Origin: Chitinophaga pinensis
Lineage (GTDB): Bacteria; Bacteroidota; Bacteroidia; AKYH767-A; OLB10
Length of the DNA stretch: 5,744 bases
Direction: 5' to 3'
Assembly (NCBI GenBank): GCA_945872015.1
Contig: CAMBYJ010000131.1
Coordinates: forward strand, 1 to 5,744
In this document: positions 1 to 5,744 of the stretch, piece after piece
How the letters are laid out: the number at the start of each line of letters is the position of its first letter
Position numbering within the stretch: the first letter of the stretch is position 1
The notes under the pieces: generated by a model
Told to the model about the DNA's origin: nothing
The model's input: the letters and a program-made list of their open reading frames with translations, nothing else
Database searches by the model: none
Program-made: the position numbers and the translations under genes

Positions 1-1239
1 AAATACAACTTGTATTATATAGAAACCTGGGGCAACACCTGGGCGGAGTATGGTGGAAATGCTGCGTTAAATGAATGGGGACAATTATGGAGCTACATTC
101 AAAATAATAGTATGGCCAACCCTACTAATTATAATTATGTGATGAATCGTTATGATGCAACAAGCCTTGTAGATTATATCATTACAAATGCCGTTACTGT
201 TTGTTCTGATTGGTTAAATTATAATACTGGATGGTGGCGCGGATTAGATTCAACGCAACAACATTTAAAATGGGGATATATCCTTTGGGATAACGATGCC
301 ACCTTTGGTCATTATATAAACTATACTGGCATTCCTAATACTAGCTACACGGCTGATCCATGCGATGTAGAAGGACTTACAGGATTTTCAGATCCAGAAG
401 GACATATTCGAGTGTTAAATCGTTTACGACAAAATCCTGCGTTCAACCAATATTATATTTCACGTATGGCCGATTTATGGAACACCGTTTTTAGTTGTGA
501 TAATATGCTTGCACAGCTTGATAGCATACGAGCTAAACTCACACCTGAAATGGCAGCACATAGCACACGCTGGAATGGCACATTTACAGAGTGGAATCAG
601 AATATGGATACGCTACGTGCTTTTATTGCTAACCGTTGTAATTATATGCCAAGTGGAATGATTGGTTGCTATGGATTAACAGGTCCTTATAACATTACTC
701 TAAATGCAGATCCAGCCAACTTCGGAAAAGTACGATTCAATACCATTGTGCATGATCAGTTTCCGTGGTCAGGATCATACTTTGGAGGAATGGATAATAT
801 TTTTGAAGCCATGCCAGATACTTTACGTTCATTTATTAATTGGACATCCAACTCTCAGGCATTTCAACCGAACGATAGCACTGCATTAGTAAAAGTAAAT
901 TTAAATAGTAATGATTCAATTGTTGCACATTTTGATTATGCAACTGCTGTTTATGGTATGAATCAAACAGAACCGAAAGCAAGTGCTTATCCAACAGTAG
1001 TAGATGAATTTACACAATTAGATTTTAGTTTACCTGAAGTGTCAACCGTTGATATTCAATTAGTGGATATCAATGGAAAAATTATTAGTGTATTTGCGAA
1101 GGGCGAACAAATGCAACGCGGCTTTCACAGCATGCAATTATCGATACCTTCGGGAAGTTTAGAAGCAGGAATTTATTTATTACAACTTCGCGCTGGAAGT
1201 TATGGCAAATCGTTTAAGTTGATTATTGCGAATAAATAA
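1..1239 (+). CDS. CotH-kinase-like secreted protein with C-terminal T9SS sorting domain (5' partial)
   Basis: The frame is open from base 1 and ends at TAA 1237-1239, so the 412 residues seen are the C-terminal part; the TTG at 10 is not a real start. Residues 1 to about 216 match the later part of the CotH kinase-like fold: the stretch around D52-D70 (YDATSLVDYII, then SDWLNYN), the WDNDATFGH block (96-104) with the DxD expected for metal/ATP binding, and a helical tail with PEM..H..RW near 182-191. CotH of Bacillus is a protein kinase; whether this homologue phosphorylates anything is unknown. Residues about 230-313 look like a small beta domain of the divergent InlB B-repeat kind, with G-K-V-R-F-N, P-W-S-G-S-Y-F-G-G, a Trp at 281 and a closing D-S-I-V-A-H-F. 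Residues 327-412 are a T9SS type A sorting domain (AYPTVV, INGKII, LEAGIYLLQL, final KLII), which predicts export through the outer membrane and cleavage of the tail. The gene ends 5 bases from the stop of the convergent neighbour. Confidence 0.85.
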   Translation, partial: KYNLYYIETWGNTWAEYGGNAALNEWGQLWSYIQNNSMANPTNYNYVMNRYDATSLVDYIITNAVTVCSDWLNYNTGWWRGLDSTQQHLKWGYILWDNDATFGHYINYTGIPNTSYTADPCDVEGLTGFSDPEGHIRVLNRLRQNPAFNQYYISRMADLWNTVFSCDNMLAQLDSIRAKLTPEMAAHSTRWNGTFTEWNQNMDTLRAFIANRCNYMPSGMIGCYGLTGPYNITLNADPANFGKVRFNTIVHDQFPWSGSYFGGMDNIFEAMPDTLRSFINWTSNSQAFQPNDSTALVKVNLNSNDSIVAHFDYATAVYGMNQTEPKASAYPTVVDEFTQLDFSLPEVSTVDIQLVDINGKIISVFAKGEQMQRGFHSMQLSIPSGSLEAGIYLLQLRAGSYGKSFKLIIANK

Positions 1240-1244
1240 AGTTG

Positions 1245-1865
1245 CTATTTTACTTCGGAAAGTGATTTAAAAAGCTCGGGGAATTTCATTACTGGTATTG
1301 ATCCGATTTGCATCGCAAAATATCCGAAAGGGATTTCTTTTTCTTTCGACATTATTTGTAATTGATACCAACCAGGTTTAAAATTCTTATCGGTTATTCT
1401 GATTGTTGGATTACTCCTTTCCTTGAATTTCAAAGGAGTTTCATCTGTTAACTGAATAACGATTGTATCAGCATTATTGATCTCAATTCTATTTAAAGCA
1501 ATTGAAGCATTGAATCCTTTTGATTTAGGCGCATTGGCATTTTCAAATAAATAAGTTACCTGATCACCTTTATTAGGAGAAAACGATTCAGGCAATGGAG
1601 ATATAAACCGAAGTCCTAATTCTTGCAAAGGATATTCAACAAAAAAATAAAGCGAGAATGCAAATTGCTCTTCTACTTTATAGATTGTCACATTACTCGA
1701 ATCGAAATAATCAAATTGCGTTTGTGCTTTTTCATAAGGTACTGCCTGCTGAATTGCAGGATATCCTCGAGTGCCGGTGATACTTAAAAAGGGATTGGTG
1801 CGCTGGGCGAATAAATTTGGGACAAAATTTAAAAGTATAAGTAATACTAAAAATAATTTTCTCAT
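1245..1865 (-). CDS. Exported protein of unknown function, 206 aa
   Basis: It starts at ATG 1865-1863 and ends at TAG. Residues 1-20 form a clear Sec signal peptide: M-R-K, a Leu/Val/Ile-rich core, then L-F-A before Q21, a good signal peptidase I site. There is no cysteine anywhere, so it is not a lipoprotein and has no disulfides. The mature part of about 186 residues has no membrane segment and alternates hydrophobic and polar residues (for example the IALNRIEI and TIVIQL stretches, and PGWYQLQIM near the end), suggesting an all-beta periplasmic or surface domain. It lacks the Gly-x-Tyr and lysine-rich end of a T9SS tail. I do not recognise the family. It lies 30 bases downstream of the LivK-like lipoprotein gene on the same strand and is probably cotranscribed with it, so a shared envelope role is possible but unproven. 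A hairpin immediately upstream may modulate it. Confidence 0.8.
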   Translation of the reverse strand: MRKLFLVLLILLNFVPNLFAQRTNPFLSITGTRGYPAIQQAVPYEKAQTQFDYFDSSNVTIYKVEEQFAFSLYFFVEYPLQELGLRFISPLPESFSPNKGDQVTYLFENANAPKSKGFNASIALNRIEINNADTIVIQLTDETPLKFKERSNPTIRITDKNFKPGWYQLQIMSKEKEIPFGYFAMQIGSIPVMKFPELFKSLSEVK

Positions 1866-1871
1866 ACTTTA

Positions 1872-1887
1872 AAACGATAAATCGTTT
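1872..1887 (-). promoter_or_regulatory. AT-rich hairpin in front of the exported-protein gene (attenuator or operator candidate)
   Basis: AAACGAT and ATCGTTT form a perfect 7-base inverted repeat separated by AA. In minus-strand RNA this folds as a 6-pair stem with a 4-base loop, followed by UUAAAG. It lies 9 bases past the stop of the LivK-like gene and 6 bases before the ATG of the next gene. It could be a weak terminator, a translation-dampening stem or a protein-binding palindrome. The stem is short and weak, so function is uncertain. Confidence 0.35.
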
Positions 1888-1895
1888 GATAAATT

Positions 1896-3098
1896 TTACA
1901 ACGACTTCTTCACAAACTTCCACGAGTACACTCCATTCACTTTTTGTAATCCCCAGTAGTCGAATGAACCGTTAGAACGATCGCCATTTGCATTAAGACT
2001 GATAGAGCCAGTTGCACCATTGAACTGTGCTGATTGTGCCACGAATGAATTGCGAAGGTTAGCTGCATCTGCTGGAACACCATTGTTCGCTTCAACGGTA
2101 CGAGCCAATACCCACATAACATCATAAGCAGCGATAGCATAAGCATCCGCTTGTTGTCCACAACGGTTAAGGATAGCCGAAGTTAATGGTTGCCATTTTG
2201 ATTGTGCCGACATTGGCAATCCGAATTCAGGAGCATAGTAGGCAGTAGCTATCGCGAAATCGCAAGCAGCAGTACTTGAAAGAATAGCATTACTCTTAAT
2301 AAATCCATCGCCACCATACCAATTTACACTTTTCAAAACAGTATCTCCACTTGCTTGATTGAATATATCTACAGCTTCATCAAACGAAGCTAAATAAACA
2401 CCAACTGCAGTATCTCCGTATGTTGCAGACAATGTTGTAATTCTTGATTTAATATCATTTAATAATACCGTATAATCAGTAGTTGTTGTAGCATAAGGCG
2501 TAATGTATTCTACAGTGGTACTCGCTTTCGCATCGAAGGCTGTTTTAACAGAATTCTGCAGACCAATATTTCCAACATCATCGCGTGAAACAACAACCAA
2601 TCCCCTCTTGCCTTCGTCATAAATAGAAGTTGCAATAGCTCCACCCTCAATAACATCTCCAGGGCAATAACGATAAATTGCATCGTTAGCGATAGCCAAT
2701 GAGCTTGCTGTACTTCCCTGACTTACTACTAACATTTTATTTGCATCAGCAAAGGACTTAATCGCACCTACTTCTGCACTCGATTGTGGTCCGATGATTA
2801 AACGCATACCTGCATTCAATGCATCATTCATATATGTTTTTGCTAAAGAAGTATCCAACTTTGTATCATAAACTGTAGAAGAAAAACGAAAAGGCACTCC
2901 ACGTGCTTCAAAGTCTGCATTGATTTCTTCTACTGCAATTTCAATAGCTGCTTTTGAAGGAACTCCAAGCGATGACCAGTTACCCGTTAATGAAAACATT
3001 GCTCCAACATTTACGGTTGTAAAATCTTGTTCTTCCTTTTTACATCCAGCAACAAACATTAATGCGATGCATGTTACAACTAATACTAACTTTTTCAT
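1896..3098 (-). CDS. Solute-binding lipoprotein, type I periplasmic-binding (LivK-like) fold
   Basis: This 400-residue protein starts at ATG 3098-3096. That start puts a lipoprotein signal at the N terminus: M-K-K, a hydrophobic core, and the lipobox V-A-G-C with lipidated Cys19. The frame stays open upstream to an ATG at 3197, but that start would add 33 residues before the signal and overlap the DUF58 gene. The mature part follows the type I periplasmic-binding fold of branched-chain amino acid receptors: N-V-G-A-M-F-S-L-T-G-N near 30-40, AAIEIAVEEIN at 50-60, L-I-I-G-P-Q-S-S at 100-107, and V-S-Q-G-S-T-A-S-S at 125-133, the last two being the usual ligand-contacting loops. Length is normal. 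No LivH/M/G/F transporter genes are in the window, so the ligand and partner are unknown; it may sense or capture rather than feed an ABC importer. Cys19 is followed by KKEE, which resembles surface-export signals of Bacteroidota lipoproteins. It starts 25 bases after the DUF58 stop, and the leader is A-rich without a Shine-Dalgarno. Confidence 0.85.
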   Translation of the reverse strand: MKKLVLVVTCIALMFVAGCKKEEQDFTTVNVGAMFSLTGNWSSLGVPSKAAIEIAVEEINADFEARGVPFRFSSTVYDTKLDTSLAKTYMNDALNAGMRLIIGPQSSAEVGAIKSFADANKMLVVSQGSTASSLAIANDAIYRYCPGDVIEGGAIATSIYDEGKRGLVVVSRDDVGNIGLQNSVKTAFDAKASTTVEYITPYATTTTDYTVLLNDIKSRITTLSATYGDTAVGVYLASFDEAVDIFNQASGDTVLKSVNWYGGDGFIKSNAILSSTAACDFAIATAYYAPEFGLPMSAQSKWQPLTSAILNRCGQQADAYAIAAYDVMWVLARTVEANNGVPADAANLRNSFVAQSAQFNGATGSISLNANGDRSNGSFDYWGLQKVNGVYSWKFVKKSL

Positions 3099-3123
3099 TT
3101 TATAAACTTTTCTACTTTTTATT

Positions 3124-4047
3124 TTATAACATTTTCTGACGCTTAGCCAGATAAGGAGCCAACACCTGCTTATAACCCTTATGGATATCCGCTTCAATAA
3201 AATCGATTCGGTATTGTGCGCACTTTAATTCTAATTCTTTTTTAAACTCTCCAATTGACTTCAAATAATTATCTCGTATTTGTCCTGCATGCACTTTAAT
3301 TTCTTCTCCACTTTCTACATCTACAAATCGATAAGGACGATTTTCAAAATTGAAATCTAGTTCTAATCTTTTATCTACAGTATGAAACAAAATAACTTCG
3401 TGCTTATTATATCTTAGATGTTGCAATGCACCAAATAAATCTTTTGCCTCTGCACCATTTTCAAACATATCGCTAAAAATCACTACCAGCGAACGTTTAT
3501 GAATGCTTTCGGCAATTTGATGTAATGCTTCTGCTGCTGAGGTTTTACGAGGTACAGTTGCATCACTCTTCATGGCTTCTTCTAATTTATGAATTAGCAA
3601 TTTGTGATGAACGGAACTACTCTTAGCAGGCATATTCAAATCCAAATGATCCGTAAACAAACTTAATCCGACTGCATCGCGTTGCATCTTTAAAAGATTC
3701 ATAATAGACGCAGCACAATGAGCAGAGAAAGTAATCTTATTCATCAGCTCAGCATTCTTTTTATTCATCTCCGGAAAATGCATCGAAGAGGAATTATCGA
3801 CCACCAACTGACAACGTAAATTTGTTTCTTCTTCGTAGCGCTTGGTAAATAATTTATCGGTGCGACCAAACAACTTCCAATCGATGTGACGAGTTGGCTC
3901 ACCTGGATTATAAATGCGGTGCTCGGCGAACTCGACTGAAAATCCGTGAAAAGGACTTTTATGCAGACCTGTAATGAAACCCTCTACCACTTGACGGGCG
4001 ATAAGCTCAAGGCTTGAAAACTGCTGTACTTCGTTATGTCGTATCAC
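3124..4047 (-). CDS. DUF58 protein with von Willebrand factor A-type domain
   Basis: This is a 307-residue soluble protein. The start is GTG 4047-4045; an in-frame TAA four codons upstream rules out a longer ATG start, and the next Met is M89, inside the core domain. Residues 39-74 carry the DUF58 signature: Y-N-P-G-E-P-T-R-H-I-D-W (46-57), then G-R-T-D-K-L-F-T-K and Y-E-E-E. A vWA domain follows: MIDAS motif D84-N-S-S-S88, a likely second metal-site Thr at 169 (K-T-S-A-A-E-A-L), and F-S-D at 191-193. The metal-binding residues therefore look intact. It lacks the N-terminal membrane helices of the longer (about 400 aa) DUF58 proteins. Family members often work with a MoxR AAA+ ATPase, apparently as adaptor or chaperone partners, but no moxR is in the window. 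It follows trxA across a terminator and is followed at 25 bases by the LivK-like gene, so it is probably the first gene of an operon. The precise role is unknown. Confidence 0.9.
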   Translation of the reverse strand: MIRHNEVQQFSSLELIARQVVEGFITGLHKSPFHGFSVEFAEHRIYNPGEPTRHIDWKLFGRTDKLFTKRYEEETNLRCQLVVDNSSSMHFPEMNKKNAELMNKITFSAHCAASIMNLLKMQRDAVGLSLFTDHLDLNMPAKSSSVHHKLLIHKLEEAMKSDATVPRKTSAAEALHQIAESIHKRSLVVIFSDMFENGAEAKDLFGALQHLRYNKHEVILFHTVDKRLELDFNFENRPYRFVDVESGEEIKVHAGQIRDNYLKSIGEFKKELELKCAQYRIDFIEADIHKGYKQVLAPYLAKRQKML

Positions 4048-4064
4048 GGAACTAATTTATCTGC

Positions 4065-4072
4065 TAAAAATA
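4065..4072 (-). promoter_or_regulatory. Weak candidate -7 promoter box for the DUF58 gene
   Basis: On the minus strand this reads TATTTTTA, 7 of 8 matches to the Bacteroidota TAnnTTTG element, 17 bases before the GTG start. A promoter is expected here because a terminator lies just upstream, but in such AT-rich DNA a near match can arise by chance, and no clear -33 TTTG is seen. Confidence 0.25.
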
Positions 4073-4080
4073 GTAAATGT

Positions 4081-4115
4081 AAAAGAAAAGAGGCCGTCCT
4101 TTCGGCGACCTCTTT
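4081..4115 (-). terminator. Rho-independent terminator after trxA
   Basis: Read on the minus strand, AAAGAGGTCGCC pairs with GG-A-CGGCCTCTTT around a GAAA tetraloop. This gives a 12-pair stem with one G-T pair and a single bulged A, occupying 4087-4115. It runs directly into TTTTCTTTT. It begins 18 bases after the trxA stop and lies before the DUF58 gene, so it should end the trxA transcript. Its GC-rich core stands out from the surrounding AT-rich DNA. Confidence 0.85.
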
Positions 4116-4133
4116 CAACAATTTTATCAAAAA

Positions 4134-4451
4134 TTATAAATGAGCATTGATTTTTTCTGCAAGAACAGATTTTGGTGCTGCTCCAACTTGCTTATCTACT
4201 AATTCTCCGTTTTTGAAAAACAAAAGAGTAGGAATATTTCTGATTCCGAATTGTGTCGGGATACCTGGGTTATGATCTACATTGCATTTGCCGATTACCG
4301 CTTTATCGCCATATTCAGCTGCTAATTCATCTACTACAGGTCCAACTACACGACAAGGGCCACACCACTCTGCCCAAAAGTCTACTAATACCGGCTTGTC
4401 TGATTTCATTACAAGCTCCTCAAAATTTTGATCTGTTATTTCTAAAGCCAT
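4134..4451 (-). CDS. trxA: Thioredoxin
   Basis: A complete 105-residue classical thioredoxin, which reduces disulfides in cytoplasmic proteins and is itself recharged by thioredoxin reductase (not in the window). The active site W29-C30-G31-P32-C33 is intact, as are the buried acid D24 (VDFWA), the cis-proline in I73-P74-T75 and the G-x-x-x-x-x-L helix region near the end. There is no signal peptide, so it is cytoplasmic. A third cysteine, C56, lies outside the active site in KCNVDHNP. The start is ATG 4451-4449, giving normal family length. It has its own promoter 33 bases upstream and a strong terminator downstream, and so looks monocistronic, between dnaE and the DUF58 gene. The leader is A-rich without a Shine-Dalgarno. 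Confidence 0.97.
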   Translation of the reverse strand: MALEITDQNFEELVMKSDKPVLVDFWAEWCGPCRVVGPVVDELAAEYGDKAVIGKCNVDHNPGIPTQFGIRNIPTLLFFKNGELVDKQVGAAPKSVLAEKINAHL

Positions 4452-4483
4452 TTTATTGAATTATTTGATTGTTTAATTTGATG

Positions 4484-4491
4484 CAAAGGTA
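4484..4491 (-). promoter_or_regulatory. Bacteroidota-type -7 promoter element for trxA
   Basis: The minus strand reads TACCTTTG, a perfect match to the TAnnTTTG -7 consensus used by the primary sigma factor of Bacteroidota. It lies 32 bases before the trxA ATG in the 63-base gap after dnaE, so the transcript would have a short leader of about 25-30 bases. The upstream -33 region is only T-rich (GTTTTTT at 4504-4510, closer than ideal), with no clear TTTG. Confidence 0.7.
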
Positions 4492-4514
4492 ATCGAATTT
4501 CTTAAAAAACTATT

Positions 4515-5744
4515 TTAAGCTAGCGAAACATCTCCGTTGGTAAGTTCCTTTAACTCATCTAATAATTGTGCATTCACTTTCACTTTAAACTTCATGCTTT
4601 CAAACGCGAGGTTGACACCATTCTCCTGATCATAAATCTGAATTTTCAAAGGCGTTTTTCCTTGATGCTCTTTTAACAGTAATTCAATTAAATCAACTCT
4701 TCCTTTTTTCACATCGCGCAGGCGCATTTTAAGGTTGACCATTTTCACCATCTTATCAGCTGCATCTTTCAGGAATTCCATGCCTGTAACTTTAACCTCT
4801 AAATCGCTTGAATTAGCGAAGCGCGATTGAACACGAGCGCGTACGAATACGAGTGATTCCTTTACCAGCAAATGTTTATACTTTCCATAATCTTCTCCAA
4901 ACAATGCTAGTCGATAATTCCCAGTAAAGTCCTCTATATTAAAAAATCCAAATGGCTTACCCGTCTTTGTCATTCGCTCTTCTATATCAACTACAATTCC
5001 CGGGAACGTCAAATCACGATTTTTTAATTCATCAACGCGATTTAATTGTTCAACACTGGTATTGCAGAATTGCTTAATCTCAAAACGGAATCCATCGAGC
5101 GGATGTCCGGAGATATAAAACCCGACCACTTCTTTTTCTTTCCTTAATTGTTCAAGCTTACTCCACTCAGGTGCAGCAGGTAATTGTGGTTCTGTAATAT
5201 TTTCCTCAGGCATATCGCCAAACAATGAAGCTTGCGCTTGCTGTCCATCGTTAGCTAATGCAGCTCCGTAACGAACAGCCTTTTCTAAACCATTCATTCC
5301 GTCTTTAGGATCGACTTGAAAATATTGCGCACGATGTGTTCCTGTAAAGCAATCGAAGGCACCACCTAAGGCCATACTTTCAAGTGTGCGCTTATTTAAC
5401 AAACGACCAGGGACGCGCTTACATAAATCGAATACATTAGCAAATGGCCCGTTCTTCTTACGCTCTTCTGCTAAAGCATCAACCGCAGAATCTCCTACTC
5501 CTTTTACCGCTACTAATCCGAAACGTATCTGTCCTAATTTATTTACTGTAAAATTAAAAGCCGATTCATTCACATCAGGACCTAAAACAGTTAATCCCAT
5601 TCTGCGACATTCTTCGAGGAAGAACGTAATTTTTTCTATCTGACTTAAGTTATTCGTCATAACCGCTGCCATGTATTCAGCAGGATAATGAGCCTTCAGA
5701 TAAGCCGTTTGAAAAGCAACAAATGCATAACAAGTAGAATGTGA
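4515..5744 (-). CDS. dnaE: DNA polymerase III alpha subunit, C-terminal part (5' partial)
   Basis: The frame is open to the right edge, so the last 409 residues of the replicative polymerase are present and the ATG at 5672 is internal. The fragment begins with S-H-S-T-C-Y-A-F and then F-Q-T-A-Y-L-K-A-H-Y-P-A-E-Y-M (11-25), a hallmark of the DnaE region behind the fingers. Residues about 50-131 contain the G-P-D-V-N-E-S segment and the helix-hairpin-helix DNA-binding domain (I-R-F-G-L-V-A-V-K-G-V-G at 73-84, ending G-G-A-F-D). Q171-A-S-L-F175 fits the internal clamp-binding motif (E. coli QADMF). Y-I-S-G-H-P-L-D (210-217) precedes an OB fold at about 244-324, followed by a C-terminal domain of about 80 residues ending at TAA 4515-4517. 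The PHP domain and catalytic aspartates are outside the window. No break is seen. trxA follows after 63 bases with its own promoter. Confidence 0.96.
   Translation of the reverse strand, partial: SHSTCYAFVAFQTAYLKAHYPAEYMAAVMTNNLSQIEKITFFLEECRRMGLTVLGPDVNESAFNFTVNKLGQIRFGLVAVKGVGDSAVDALAEERKKNGPFANVFDLCKRVPGRLLNKRTLESMALGGAFDCFTGTHRAQYFQVDPKDGMNGLEKAVRYGAALANDGQQAQASLFGDMPEENITEPQLPAAPEWSKLEQLRKEKEVVGFYISGHPLDGFRFEIKQFCNTSVEQLNRVDELKNRDLTFPGIVVDIEERMTKTGKPFGFFNIEDFTGNYRLALFGEDYGKYKHLLVKESLVFVRARVQSRFANSSDLEVKVTGMEFLKDAADKMVKMVNLKMRLRDVKKGRVDLIELLLKEHQGKTPLKIQIYDQENGVNLAFESMKFKVKVNAQLLDELKELTNGDVSLA

Noticed and set aside
704..889. 61-codon open frame on the plus strand inside the CotH-like gene
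   Set aside because: It lies wholly within a well-supported gene in another frame and shows no protein-like features.
1252..1263. ACTTCGGAAAGT as a possible terminator for the CotH-like gene
   Set aside because: Only four base pairs can form and no T-run follows.
1732..1923. 63-codon minus-strand frame spanning the gap between the lipoprotein and exported-protein genes
   Set aside because: It overlaps both real genes in another frame and has no recognisable domain or signal.
1937..2161. 74-codon minus-strand frame inside the LivK-like gene
   Set aside because: It is an out-of-frame shadow of the lipoprotein gene, with a low-complexity Met/Leu-rich translation.
3099..3197. Upstream in-frame start that would extend the LivK-like protein by 33 residues
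   Set aside because: It would overlap the DUF58 gene by about 74 bases and bury the lipoprotein signal. The start at 3098 places the signal and lipobox at the correct distance.
4253..4459. 68-codon plus-strand frame opposite trxA
   Set aside because: It is antisense to a strongly conserved thioredoxin gene and its translation resembles nothing known.
4501..4519. CTTAAAA / TTTTAAG inverted repeat at the dnaE stop, as a possible terminator
   Set aside because: The stem is almost all A-T, overlaps the stop codon and is followed on the minus strand by AAATTCG rather than a T-run.
5386..5643. 85-codon plus-strand frame opposite dnaE
   Set aside because: It is antisense to conserved DnaE coding sequence, and the openness is explained by codon use in dnaE.

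Overview
The window looks like chromosomal DNA from a member of the phylum Bacteroidota. The evidence is a C-terminal type IX secretion (T9SS) sorting domain on the first gene, AT-rich DNA, A-rich leaders without Shine-Dalgarno sequences, and a perfect TAnnTTTG promoter element (the Bacteroidota -7 box) before the thioredoxin gene. The genus cannot be read from the sequence. I see no transposase, integrase, phage gene, CRISPR array, tRNA or rRNA, and no gene-free stretch longer than about 90 bases.

Layout: (1) Positions 1-1239, plus strand: the 3' part of a secreted CotH-kinase-like protein ending in a T9SS sorting domain; its start lies left of the window. (2) All other genes are on the minus strand, so they are transcribed from right to left. 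In that order they are the 3' part of dnaE (5744-4515, start beyond the right edge), trxA (4451-4134), a soluble DUF58/vWA protein (4047-3124), a lipoprotein of the branched-chain amino acid-binding (LivK-like) fold (3098-1896), and an exported 206-residue protein that I do not recognise (1865-1245). The plus-strand gene and the last minus-strand gene meet tail to tail with 5 bases between their stop codons.

Transcription: trxA appears to be its own unit, with a promoter at 4484-4491 and a strong hairpin terminator at 4081-4115. The DUF58, LivK-like and exported-protein genes follow with gaps of 25 and 30 bases and probably form an operon. A small AT-rich hairpin lies just before the last gene and could reduce its expression.

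Jobs: dnaE (replication) and trxA (disulfide reduction) are housekeeping genes. The last two minus-strand proteins and the plus-strand protein are all exported, so the left half of the window serves the cell envelope or surface. The LivK-like lipoprotein has no permease or ATPase partner here, and the DUF58 protein has no MoxR ATPase partner here. I find no convincing new defence or mobile system. The least explained part is the DUF58, solute-binding lipoprotein and exported-protein cluster.
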